Shown piece after piece: positions 8,149-16,273 of a stretch of 64,000 nucleotides of DNA (positions are counted from its first letter, which is position 1; each line of letters opens with the position of its first letter). Source of the stretch: Pelosinus baikalensis (GTDB lineage Bacteria; Bacillota; Negativicutes; DSM-13327); assembly GCF_020819555.1 (NCBI RefSeq), contig NZ_JAJHJB010000005.1:1-64000 (forward strand). The letters run 5' to 3'. Under the pieces are notes generated by a model that did not search any database, was not told the DNA's origin, and was given only the letters and a program-made list of their open reading frames with translations. Position numbers and translations under genes: made by a program.

Positions 8149-8826
8149 TTATCGATCATCGTGGAAGTTTTGATAGGTATGATAGGCTTCAGTAGGATGA
8201 TTTTGGCATAGTGGGCAAGACGGATGGTGGTTTTGTTTTTCGTAAAGGTTAGATTTCTGATTAGAATAGAGAGGATCGATTTCGTTGCATCCACATTGCT
8301 TAGAATAAATGGGAATATCTGAGCAATCATGAGATGGTTTATTGCAATTACAATTTTTATCGTTTTCATGATGATAATTAGGGATACTAGGTTTAAAGAC
8401 AGGACATGCGAAAATGACACTTGACACTAATAAAAATTGATTTTTCAAACATTGAACAGAAACATCTTCCACTATGGTACATATTTTGGTAATGGCAGCA
8501 TCGAATTCTTTTAATTTAATGAAAAGACAAAAAGGAATATCAAAACAAGCAGAGTGGGTACAATAGCAATGGTTATCGATAGCAGAAATCACTTTTATAT
8601 GTTTAAAACCATGTACGACTACTTTTTTGCCAATTGGAGTATTAATAATTTTAAATGAGGAAATTGTAATTGTTACAATTACTTTGAGTATTTTTTGAAT
8701 ATCATGCTGACAAGCTAAAAAGAGTTTATCTATTTGACAAATTTGAGAGCAAGGATAATGTGGAGGACAAATTGGAAACTCAGATTGAGAAGTAATACCT
8801 AAAATTTCAATATTGCTCGTATTCAT
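8149..8826 (-). CDS. Cys/His-rich SPOCS-like spore coat protein
   Basis: The 225-residue protein starts at an ATG with AGGAGG. Its core (KVIVTITISSFKIINTPIGKKVVVHG, given here only in part: KVVVHGFKHIKVISAI, then ACFDIPFCLFIKLKEF) resembles the SPOCS/DUF3794 strand pattern of the neighbouring 7238-7894 protein. The tail (about 150-225) is low-complexity, with many Cys, His and Asn (NCNCNKPSHDC, CGCNE, SCPLCQNH), suited to disulfide or metal cross-linking in a coat. A full match to the sigma-K promoter consensus lies just upstream, which supports mother-cell expression late in sporulation. Confidence 0.75.
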   Translation of the reverse strand: MNTSNIEILGITSQSEFPICPPHYPCSQICQIDKLFLACQHDIQKILKVIVTITISSFKIINTPIGKKVVVHGFKHIKVISAIDNHCYCTHSACFDIPFCLFIKLKEFDAAITKICTIVEDVSVQCLKNQFLLVSSVIFACPVFKPSIPNYHHENDKNCNCNKPSHDCSDIPIYSKQCGCNEIDPLYSNQKSNLYEKQNHHPSCPLCQNHPTEAYHTYQNFHDDR

Positions 8827-8873
8827 GGGAACTCCTCCTTTACTAAAATGTAAATATAGAGTATTTTTATTAT

Positions 8874-8902
8874 TATTTTATGTTGCTTTACTACGGTATG
8901 TT
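8874..8902 (-). promoter_or_regulatory. Sigma-K-type promoter of the Cys/His-rich coat gene
   Basis: Minus strand: aACa, exactly 16 nt, CATAAAATA. This matches mACm-N16-CATANNNTA at every specified position and lies about 50 nt upstream of the start codon. Confidence 0.65.
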
Positions 8903-9057
8903 CCATAACTAAGATTGAAAACTTGAATTTTATATAAGATTTATTGATGAAGGGTATGATTTGCATCTCAACCAAAAATTTCATTGTATGTATTCGATTC
9001 ATTATAGGCAATATATAAACAGGCACTACAAATAAATTTATTGGAGGGTGTTGCGTA

Positions 9058-9261
9058 ATGTCTAGGAGTAAAAAACCTGTGAACCCTGCCGCACAAAAGG
9101 CGCTTGATCAATTAAAGGAAGAAACAGCAGCTGAGATTGGTCTTAAAGACTATAAGAACACTTATAAAGGTGCATTATCTTCTGCTGATAATGGCCGTGT
9201 AGGTGGTCAAATGGTCCGCAAGATGATTCAGGCCCAAGAACAGCAATTCAGTGGTAAATAA
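9058..9261 (+). CDS. sspA-like: Alpha/beta-type small acid-soluble spore protein
   Basis: At 67 residues this is a DNA-binding spore core protein that saturates the chromosome and protects it from UV and heat. The two conserved blocks are present: ETAAEIGLKDY, containing the GPR protease cleavage region, and NGRVGGQMVRKMI. GGAGGG precedes the ATG and a strong terminator follows, so it is monocistronic, as is usual. It is direct evidence that the organism forms endospores. I looked for a sigma-G promoter and found no well-spaced match. Confidence 0.95.
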   Translation: MSRSKKPVNPAAQKALDQLKEETAAEIGLKDYKNTYKGALSSADNGRVGGQMVRKMIQAQEQQFSGK

Positions 9262-9279
9262 GAGTCATTCATATGGCTG

Positions 9280-9316
9280 AAAAGATAAGCAGGTTTTTAC
9301 CTGCTTATCTTTTCAT
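9280..9316 (+). terminator. Terminator of the SASP gene
   Basis: The 15-bp stem AAAAGATAAGCAGGT / ACCTGCTTATCTTTT has a 4-nt loop. Confidence 0.92.
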
Positions 9317-9410
9317 ATACTTTTTTACTTTATAGAAGGATTTTTTAAGCTTAATAGTAAATGTAATTATGATACCTAAACAGCGAATTGAATCACAAGG
9401 AGTGGAGATA

Positions 9411-10703
9411 TTGAATACCGTATTGATAAAAAATCTGGGAAAACATTTAGACGAAGAAGTCACAATTCAAGGATGGTTATATAATCAGCGTGGTTCAGGA
9501 AAAGTAAAATTCTTGATTTTGCGTGACGGTAGCGGTCTTTTGCAATGTGTAATTGTAAAACAAAATATAGGAGAAGAACTGTTTGATAAAACCAAAGCAT
9601 TAACACAGGAAACTTCGATAACAGTAACGGGAATTGTAAAAGAGGAACCTCGGGCTGCAGGTGGTTATGAAATGCAAGTTACAGGTTTTGAAGTGATTAA
9701 TATTGCAGAAGAATATCCAATTACACATAAAGAACATGGGGTAGATTTCTTACTAGAGCGTCGTCATTTATGGATTCGCACTCCTAGACAGATGGCAATT
9801 CTCCGAATTCGATCAGAAATTGAACATGCTTTTAGAGATTTCTTTTACCAGCGTGATTTTGTTCTGGCAGATGCTCCGATTATTACACCGTCAGCATGTG
9901 AAGGAACCTCCACGTTGTTTGGCTTAGATTATCATGGTGAAAAAGCGTATTTGTCACAAAGTGGTCAATTATATAGCGAAGCAAATGCGATGGCATTAGG
10001 AAGAATCTATTGCTTTGGCCCCACTTTTCGTGCAGAAAAATCCAAAACTCGCCGCCATTTGATGGAGTTTTGGATGGTGGAAGCTGAAATGGCTTATTTT
10101 GACATGGATGACAATATTAAGCTGCAGGAAGAAATGGTCTACTATGTAATCACAAGGGTATTAGAACGCTGTAAGAGAGAACTGACCATTTTAGACCGAG
10201 ATGTAGAAAAATTAAAAAACATACAATTGCCATTTCCACGTATATCTTATACTGAGGCAGTGGAAATACTGAAAGAAGCAGGAGAAGATTTTACTTGGGG
10301 AGAAGACTTTGGTGCACCTCATGAAACGATTATCTCAAATCATTTTGGTTCACCTGTTTTTGTACATCGCTATCCAACCTCAATTAAGGCCTTTTATATG
10401 AAGCCTGATCCGGAAGATCCCAACGTCGTACTCGGTGCGGACCTCCTGGCTCCGGAAGGATATGGCGAAATTATTGGCGGTGGACAGCGGATTGATGATC
10501 TTGAACTCTTAAAACAACGTGTTGAAGAGCATCATTTACCGATAGAAGCTTTTGAGTGGTATCTGGACTTGCGAAAATATGGATCAGTGCCACATTCTGG
10601 GTTTGGTTTAGGTCTTGAGCGTACTGTTGCTTGGTTATGCGGTCTTGAACATATTCGCGAAACAATCCCATTTCCTCGTATGTTGCATAAAATGTATCCT
10701 TAA
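9411..10703 (+). CDS. asnS: Asparaginyl-tRNA synthetase
   Basis: This class IIb aminoacyl-tRNA synthetase charges tRNA-Asn. I choose TTG 9411 because AAGGAG lies 8 nt upstream; an ATG at 9369 in frame adds 14 residues but has no ribosome binding site. The product is then 430 residues, the family norm. An N-terminal OB-fold anticodon-binding domain (VTIQGWLYNQRGSGKVKF) is followed by the catalytic core with FRAEKSKTRRHLMEFWMVE (motif 2) and GFGLGLERTVAWLCG (motif 3). Aspartyl- and archaeal-type alternatives fit less well. Confidence 0.93.
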   Translation: MNTVLIKNLGKHLDEEVTIQGWLYNQRGSGKVKFLILRDGSGLLQCVIVKQNIGEELFDKTKALTQETSITVTGIVKEEPRAAGGYEMQVTGFEVINIAEEYPITHKEHGVDFLLERRHLWIRTPRQMAILRIRSEIEHAFRDFFYQRDFVLADAPIITPSACEGTSTLFGLDYHGEKAYLSQSGQLYSEANAMALGRIYCFGPTFRAEKSKTRRHLMEFWMVEAEMAYFDMDDNIKLQEEMVYYVITRVLERCKRELTILDRDVEKLKNIQLPFPRISYTEAVEILKEAGEDFTWGEDFGAPHETIISNHFGSPVFVHRYPTSIKAFYMKPDPEDPNVVLGADLLAPEGYGEIIGGGQRIDDLELLKQRVEEHHLPIEAFEWYLDLRKYGSVPHSGFGLGLERTVAWLCGLEHIRETIPFPRMLHKMYP

Positions 10704-10839
10704 GCAGTAGATTAGTTGCGATGCAGCAGTTTCTAAAGAAAAAATATAAAAAAACTTTGTATACATAATTTTTAAAGCAGGAACTTTTAACTACTACGGA
10801 AAAGTAAACACATTAGGCCATAAAAAGAATTTATTTTAT

Positions 10840-10877
10840 TTATTAGCCAAGTTGTTAGATAACAACTTGGCTAATAA
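10840..10877. repeat. Perfect 17-bp inverted repeat upstream of the aminotransferase
   Basis: TTATTAGCCAAGTTGTT (10840-10856) and its exact complement (10861-10877) are separated by AGAT, 23 nt before the ATG at 10901. There is no T-run on either strand, so it is not a typical terminator. It could be an operator for a dimeric repressor or an mRNA leader hairpin. Confidence 0.85.
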
Positions 10878-10900
10878 AACAATCTCAAGGGGGAACAATA

Positions 10901-12151
10901 ATGACTTATAGTGTTGCTGCATCTCATGCAAAGGGAAAGTGTGCTACAGACAAAATTTTCGGCGCCAATGCTGCTGCTGCCAAAGCGGCTGCTCAGTATG
11001 GCAAAAATAAGGTCGTCAATGCTACCATCGGTGCTTTTATGGATGAGCAAGAGAGGTTAGCTTGCATACCAACGGTTGAGAAAGTTTTTAAAAATTTTTC
11101 AATCAACCATATTATACCCTATGCTCCAATTGCTGGTTTGCCGGATTATCTAGCGGCGATGATAGAGTTAACCTTTGCGGACCATAAGCCAGAGGCTTAT
11201 ATTGATGCCGTAGCCACTGCTGGGGGCACTGGGGCTATCCATCATACCATTTGGAATTATTCAGAGATTGGCGATATGATTTTAACCTCTGATTGGTATT
11301 GGGGACCCTATAAAATACTGTGTCAAGATGCCTTGCGTACATTGGATACCTATACTTTATTTGATGATCAGCAAAAGTTTAATATTGGGGCATTTAGTGC
11401 TAAGGTAAGAGAGATAATCGCAAAGCAAAATAACTTGGTTATTATTATTAATACTCCTGCTCATAACCCAACTGGATTTAGTTTGAGTGACAGTGATTGG
11501 GATCAGGTATTAGATCTTTTTAAAGACTGTGTTAAAGATACTACAAAACATATTATTCCGTTAATTGATATTGCTTATATTGATTATGCAGGCGAAAAGA
11601 ATGCTTGTCGTTCTTTTTTAAAGAAATTTGGCAATTTACCTGCTAATATATTGCCTATTTTGGCCTGCAGTATGTCAAAAGGATTTACGATGTATGGTCA
11701 AAGGACAGGTGTCATGATTGGCATTTCTTCCAATAAAGAAATAATTACAGAGTTTCAAAGCATTAATCAATTTACAAGTAGAGCTACATGGTCAAATATT
11801 AACTATAGTGCCATGAAACTATTGGCTGATATTTATCAAGATAAGAGTTTATTAGCACAGACAGAGCAAGAGCGCGGCGAATATTATGCCTTAATTCGCA
11901 AACGAGCTGATATTTTTATGCGTGAAGCGCAGGAAGTTAATTTACATATCCTTCCTTATATTGCTGGTTTCTTTATTACCGTCCCTGTTGAAAATCCTGA
12001 GGCGGTTTGTGAGAAACTGCATGATGATCATATATTTGCCGTACCTTTAGCAAAAGGAATTCGTATTGCAGTATGTGCGGTAACGTCTGAGAAAATGACT
12101 GGGATGGCTGGTAAATTTGCTAAAGCGATCCAAGCAGTTTCGGTTCAATAA
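10901..12151 (+). CDS. PLP-dependent aminotransferase, fold type I (TyrB/AspC-like)
   Basis: The 416-residue enzyme is a class I/II aminotransferase acting on amino acids with a 2-oxo acid partner. Visible motifs are AGGTGAIHH (cofactor phosphate loop), NTPAHNPTGF, DIAYIDY (pyridine-nitrogen Asp and Tyr) and SMSKGFTMYGQRTG, where the Lys should bind PLP. The S-x-S-K-x-F-x-x-Y-G-x-R-x-G arrangement is closest to the enteric aspartate/aromatic aminotransferase subgroup. AAGGGGG precedes the ATG. It stands alone behind a perfect palindrome that may control it. Substrate is not assigned. Confidence 0.85.
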   Translation: MTYSVAASHAKGKCATDKIFGANAAAAKAAAQYGKNKVVNATIGAFMDEQERLACIPTVEKVFKNFSINHIIPYAPIAGLPDYLAAMIELTFADHKPEAYIDAVATAGGTGAIHHTIWNYSEIGDMILTSDWYWGPYKILCQDALRTLDTYTLFDDQQKFNIGAFSAKVREIIAKQNNLVIIINTPAHNPTGFSLSDSDWDQVLDLFKDCVKDTTKHIIPLIDIAYIDYAGEKNACRSFLKKFGNLPANILPILACSMSKGFTMYGQRTGVMIGISSNKEIITEFQSINQFTSRATWSNINYSAMKLLADIYQDKSLLAQTEQERGEYYALIRKRADIFMREAQEVNLHILPYIAGFFITVPVENPEAVCEKLHDDHIFAVPLAKGIRIAVCAVTSEKMTGMAGKFAKAIQAVSVQ

Positions 12152-12180
12152 AAGCATCAATTACACTATTATCCATTTGT

Positions 12181-12212
12181 TTATTGTAGTATAGAAGGGA
12201 ATACTACAATAA
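12181..12212. repeat. Perfect 12-bp inverted repeat abutting a ribosome binding site
   Basis: TTATTGTAGTAT (12181-12192) and its complement (12201-12212) have an 8-nt loop. The right arm runs into the AAAGGAGG of the next small gene, so folding or protein binding here could affect its translation or transcription. Confidence 0.8.
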
Positions 12213-12226
12213 AGGAGGAGATGAAT

Positions 12227-12409
12227 TTGGGGCGACAGCATAAAAATTGTATTGATGATACAGTCTTAGAGTTTCCTCGTTCTTTGTTTTGGATAATACA
12301 TGTAATTGGACCGGTGATCATTTTTGTTTTAGGAATGAGATTTGCAATTCAACGTGCGCCTGTTTCTATGGTAGCTTATCGTTTATTACGTAGGCTGATG
12401 GAAAGGTAA
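12227..12409 (+). CDS. Small single-pass membrane protein
   Basis: The product is about 60 residues. AAAGGAGG (12211-12218) is 8 nt from TTG 12227 and only 2 nt from an in-frame ATG at 12221, so TTG is preferred. It has a polar N-terminus, one hydrophobic helix (FWIIHVIGPVIIFVLGMRF) and a basic C-terminal tail (YRLLRRLMER). I do not recognise it. It sits between a perfect hairpin and a terminator as its own transcription unit. Confidence 0.6.
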   Translation: MGRQHKNCIDDTVLEFPRSLFWIIHVIGPVIIFVLGMRFAIQRAPVSMVAYRLLRRLMER

Positions 12410-12422
12410 ATCCAGCAAAGAT

Positions 12423-12454
12423 GGGTGAACACATTCTTGGTTCACCCTCTTTTC
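12423..12454 (+). terminator. Terminator of the small membrane protein gene
   Basis: GGGTGAAC / GTTCACCC hairpin followed by TCTTTT. Confidence 0.8.
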
Positions 12455-12655
12455 CTGTGTACTTGATTTCATCTTAATCGATAAAAAAAGAAATATTATA
12501 AAATTTGCATTATTTTTAAAAATCAAACTTATGGTTTACTATAACGTAGGTCATTGTTTTATTCCGTTATTGATGATATAGTATTTTTGGGCTAATTTTA
12601 TTGGGTTCATTTTGTATACTAAATTTTTCTAATTTTGAAAAATGGGGGTTCAAAG

Positions 12656-13282
12656 ATGTTTGGCTTAAAACCAAAAGAGGATGAATTTTTTAAGTTATTT
12701 GTAGAAAGTAGTATGGTGTTGCGGGAAGGGGCTTATGTGCTTCAAAGTGTAATGAATGAGTATACGCAGCTTGAGCAGAAAATGGCGCAAATTTCTGATA
12801 TTGAGCATAAAGCTGATGATATTAATGATGCAATCATTGATAAGTTAAATCAGACATTTATTACACCTCTTGATCGCGAGGATATTTATTCTTTGGCAAC
12901 GATGTTAGATGATGTTGTGGATTTTCTACAAGGTACAATGCAGCGTATGGTGCTCTATAAGGCTGGAAAACCTGCACCAGGAGCTGTCCAATTAGCCAAT
13001 GTGCTAGTGGACTGTACCGAGGAAATGGTAGCGGTATTTACTTTGTTTAAGAACATTAAAGGAAATCAAGAAAAAATCCTTAGTCACACGCATAAAATTG
13101 CTGACTTAGAAACCCAAGGTGACAATATTTATCGACGAGAAGTAGCTCTTTTATTTGAAACCTGCTCTGATCCAATCGAAGTTATAAAATGGAAAGAAAT
13201 ATTGGAACATATGGAGGACGCCCTTGACCACTGTGAAGACATTGCAGACTTATTGCGGGGCGTGGTTATGAAATATGCCTGA
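12656..13282 (+). CDS. DUF47 (PhoU-like) phosphate transport accessory protein
   Basis: The start is ATG 12656 with GGGGG upstream; an in-frame TTG at 12635 is unlikely. The 208-residue all-helical protein opens MFGLKPKEDEFFKLFVES and carries E/D-rich helices typical of DUF47 (IEHKADDINDAIID, DREDIYSLATMLDDVVD, DLETQGDNIYRRE). DUF47 proteins are coupled with PiT transporters and are thought to control or assist them. The reading frame overlaps the pit gene by 8 nt, so the two are translationally coupled. Confidence 0.92.
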   Translation: MFGLKPKEDEFFKLFVESSMVLREGAYVLQSVMNEYTQLEQKMAQISDIEHKADDINDAIIDKLNQTFITPLDREDIYSLATMLDDVVDFLQGTMQRMVLYKAGKPAPGAVQLANVLVDCTEEMVAVFTLFKNIKGNQEKILSHTHKIADLETQGDNIYRREVALLFETCSDPIEVIKWKEILEHMEDALDHCEDIADLLRGVVMKYA

Positions 13283-14264
13283 TACATTGATCATTTTTGT
13301 CGTTTTATTAGCATTAGCCTTTGACTATATTAATGGATTTCATGATACTGCTAATGCAATAGCCACATCGGTGTCTACACGAGCATTAACACCACGGGTT
13401 GCAGTATGGATGGCTGCTATGCTTAACTTTCTCGGTGCTATGTATAGTACAGGCGTTGCTAAGACAATTGGCAGCGATCTGGTAAAATCAGCGCAGATGG
13501 TGAATCAGCACATTATTATTGCGGCGATCATCGGTGCAATTTTCTGGAATTTGCTAACTTGGTGGAAAGGGATTCCTAGTAGTTCCTCTCATGCTTTAGT
13601 AGGTGGAGTCGTTGGTGCAGTATTAGTTTCTACAGGCTATGAGGCACTTAAAATAGAAGGCATTTTGAAAATTGTTGCTGCCTTAATCTGTTCTCCAGTC
13701 ATTGCCATGATTACAGGATTTGCCGTTATGACAGTTCTGTTGTGGATATTTGGCAGAAAAGCTCCATCGCGTATTAATCCTAAATTTAAGAAGGCACAAA
13801 TTTTGACAGCAGCCATGATGGCTTTTTCCCATGGATCAAATGATGCGCAAAAGGCTATGGGGATTATTACTTTGACCTTAGTAAGTACAGGCTATTTAAC
13901 CAGCTTAGATGTTCCTATCTGGGTTAAGTTATCAGCAGCTACGGCTATGGGATTAGGTACGGCAGCAGGTGGTTGGAGAATTATTCGTACCATGGGTAGT
14001 AAGATTTTTAAATTGGAGCCGATTAGTGGCTTTGCCTCGGATTTGAATTCTTCATTGATTATTTTTGGCGCAACATTATTGCATTTGCCAGTAAGTACAA
14101 CACATGTGGTTTCAGGGTCTATCATGGGGGTAGGAACTTCAAAACGCATTAGTGCAGTTCACTGGGGTGTAGCGCAGCAAATGCTCATGGCGTGGGTATT
14201 AACAATTCCTTGCACAGCTTTGGTAAGTGCCTTGGCTTATAAAGTCATGTCTATCTTTTTTTAG
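13275..14264 (+). CDS. pit: Inorganic phosphate transporter, PiT family
   Basis: This is a low-affinity metal-phosphate:proton symporter, 329 residues with about 10 transmembrane helices. The two inverted-repeat signature blocks are clear: FDYINGFHDTANAIATSVST near the N-terminus and AFSHGSNDAQKAMGIITL in the second half. The GIPSSSSHALVGG and LPVSTTHVVSGSIMG segments are the matching P-loop-like turns. It overlaps the DUF47 gene and ends in a weak terminator, giving a two-gene phosphate uptake operon. Confidence 0.93.
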   Translation: MPDTLIIFVVLLALAFDYINGFHDTANAIATSVSTRALTPRVAVWMAAMLNFLGAMYSTGVAKTIGSDLVKSAQMVNQHIIIAAIIGAIFWNLLTWWKGIPSSSSHALVGGVVGAVLVSTGYEALKIEGILKIVAALICSPVIAMITGFAVMTVLLWIFGRKAPSRINPKFKKAQILTAAMMAFSHGSNDAQKAMGIITLTLVSTGYLTSLDVPIWVKLSAATAMGLGTAAGGWRIIRTMGSKIFKLEPISGFASDLNSSLIIFGATLLHLPVSTTHVVSGSIMGVGTSKRISAVHWGVAQQMLMAWVLTIPCTALVSALAYKVMSIFF

Positions 14265-14293
14265 TTGGCATAATAAATACATAAATAATTGCT

Positions 14294-14330
14294 GGCAAAT
14301 AAGTATTTAATGCTTATTTGCCTTCTTTAT
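14294..14330 (+). terminator. Hairpin after pit
   Basis: GGCAAATAAG / CTTATTTGCC with a 9-nt loop is followed by a broken T-run (TTCTTTATCTTT), so it is a moderate terminator. The remaining intergenic DNA up to 14552 contains only a weak AATGAGCT/AGCTCATT repeat and nothing else I can support. Confidence 0.65.
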
Positions 14331-14552
14331 CTTTAGGACTTAGATGCCTTACGAAGATGGGATTCTTAGAGCGGTTTAGTCATCGGATAAATAAAATTAT
14401 CAATCTTTATGGATTAGGAAGAGTTATGATAAAATATAATTATATGTAAGAATGAGCTAGTAGTCGATTTACACGTCAAAAAAGCTCATTGATATGAAAA
14501 GTTAAGTTGATCCTTACTGTTCGTATATAATAAAGTATAAACGGGAGGCAGA

Positions 14553-16217
14553 TTGATGAAAAAAAAGCAAATTACCCTTTCTTTTGCAAATGGTGAAATA
14601 GGCCTGTATGATTCTGGAACAAATTTGTTAGATATCAGTCAGGTTATACAGGAGCGATATGCTACGCCAATTGTAGCCGCCAGAGTAGACAATGAGATCA
14701 GAGATTTACAGTATAAAGTAGTCTCTGATTGTAGCGTTGAATTTTTAGACTTACATACGGATTCAGGTATTAAAGTTTATCAGCGTAGCTTGACCTTTGT
14801 AATGATTACTGCCGTATCTGAATTATTCCCATTAGGAGAAGTAACCGTAGAACACTCCTTAAGTAAGGGCTTATATTGCGAGCTGCATATTGGTGAGACG
14901 GTTACGATGAATCATCTAGAATTAATAACAAGGCGTATGCAAGAGATTATTAATGAAGATAGACCCATAACTATGAAGAGTATTCCTATTGCGGAAGCAA
15001 TAGCCTTATTTGAAGCCACAGGGCAATCTGAAAAAGTGAAGCATTTGCAGCAATTGAACCGTAAAAATGTTCGGGTTTACTATTGTGGCAATACATACGG
15101 TTATTTTTATGGCACGATGACACCTAGCACAGGACATTTGAAGATTTTTGAATTAAGACAGCATGCGGCTGGTTTTATCTTACGTTTCCCTGAAAAAGAA
15201 ACGCCTGATCGATTGCCTGCTTTTGTACCTCAACATAAATTATCAGAAATATTCCTGGAGGCGGAACGCTGGGGCGCCATCTTAGAGTGTGGTTATGTAG
15301 CCACATTAAATGAATACGTGGAAAATGGTAAGATTAAGGATATCATCAGAGTTGCAGAAGCACTGCACGAGAAAAAAATAGCACATATTGCCGATTTTGT
15401 AGCTGAGCATAAAGAAGTGAGATTAATTTTAGTAGCAGGTCCGTCTTCATCAGGGAAAACGACCTTTGCTCAGCGTTTAACCGTTCAGCTTAGGGTAAAT
15501 GCTATGCGGCCTGTAGCACTATCCCTAGATAATTATTTCGTTGATCGTGATAGAACCCCTAAGGATGAAAAGGGCGCCTATGATTTTGAAGCGATTGAGG
15601 CTATTGATTTAGAGCTTTTTAACGAGCATCTATGTAAAATATTAGATGGTGAGGCTGTCAGTGTGCCTTCTTTTAATTTTATAAATGGTCAACGAGAGTA
15701 TCTGGGAAATATCATTCAAATTACAAAGGATCAACCTCTTATTATTGAGGGAATTCATGGACTCAATGAAAGGCTCACGGCAGCTGTTGCCAGAGAGCAT
15801 AAAGTGAAAATCTATATTAGTGCGTTAACACAATTATCCATTGATAATCATAACCGTATTCCTACTACTGATGGACGGCTCATTAGAAGAATTGTTAGAG
15901 ATAATCAATTTAGGTCTCATGATGCTTTAACGACTTTAAATATGTGGCACTCTGTTAGAAGAGGCGAGGAGCGAAATATTTTCCCATTTCAAGAAGATGC
16001 AGATATTATGTTTAATTCAGCACTAATTTATGAACTAGGGGTTCTAAAGAAATATGCAGAACCATTATTGAAAGAAATTACAGCAGATCAAGTAGCATAT
16101 TCCGAGGCTACAAGATTGTTAAAATTCCTTACTTATTTTCAAAGTATTGACGATTGTGGAATTCCTATGAATTCCATTTTGCGAGAGTTTATTGGAGAAT
16201 CATGTTTCCATGAGTAG
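14553..16217 (+). CDS. Nucleoside (uridine-type) kinase with TGS/ThrRS-like N-terminus
   Basis: At 554 residues this is the long Firmicute form of uridine kinase-like proteins. Residues about 1-70 form a TGS-like domain and about 70-200 resemble the threonyl-tRNA synthetase editing (SAD) region. A P-loop kinase domain follows with Walker A GPSSSGKTT at 296-304, the substrate loop LSLDNYFVDRDRTPKDE and IIEGIHGLNERL (Walker B-type). It should phosphorylate nucleosides with ATP or GTP; the true substrate of this subgroup is not fixed by sequence. GGGAGG precedes the ATG. Confidence 0.88.
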   Translation: MMKKKQITLSFANGEIGLYDSGTNLLDISQVIQERYATPIVAARVDNEIRDLQYKVVSDCSVEFLDLHTDSGIKVYQRSLTFVMITAVSELFPLGEVTVEHSLSKGLYCELHIGETVTMNHLELITRRMQEIINEDRPITMKSIPIAEAIALFEATGQSEKVKHLQQLNRKNVRVYYCGNTYGYFYGTMTPSTGHLKIFELRQHAAGFILRFPEKETPDRLPAFVPQHKLSEIFLEAERWGAILECGYVATLNEYVENGKIKDIIRVAEALHEKKIAHIADFVAEHKEVRLILVAGPSSSGKTTFAQRLTVQLRVNAMRPVALSLDNYFVDRDRTPKDEKGAYDFEAIEAIDLELFNEHLCKILDGEAVSVPSFNFINGQREYLGNIIQITKDQPLIIEGIHGLNERLTAAVAREHKVKIYISALTQLSIDNHNRIPTTDGRLIRRIVRDNQFRSHDALTTLNMWHSVRRGEERNIFPFQEDADIMFNSALIYELGVLKKYAEPLLKEITADQVAYSEATRLLKFLTYFQSIDDCGIPMNSILREFIGESCFHE

Positions 16218-16228
16218 AACTATAAAAA

Positions 16229-16260
16229 AACGCCCCCTAACTTAAAAGTTAGGGGGCGTT
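16229..16260. terminator. Strong terminator between the kinase and the carboxylase-type gene
   Basis: The stem AACGCCCCCTAACTT / AAGTTAGGGGGCGTT has a 2-nt loop. The T-run is best on the minus strand, so it mainly serves the 16274-17629 gene and may also stop the kinase transcript. Confidence 0.88.
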
Positions 16261-16273
16261 GCTATGTCATTTC

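Noticed and set aside
8097..9026. Minus-strand ORFs of 107 and 67 codons
   Set aside because: The first lies in another frame of the Cys/His-rich coat gene; the second runs across its promoter region and has no ribosome binding site.
14358..14450. A 30-codon ORF (MGFLERFSHRINK) between pit and the nucleoside kinase
   Set aside because: Weak upstream signal and no conserved pattern; chance ORF in AT-rich DNA is more likely.
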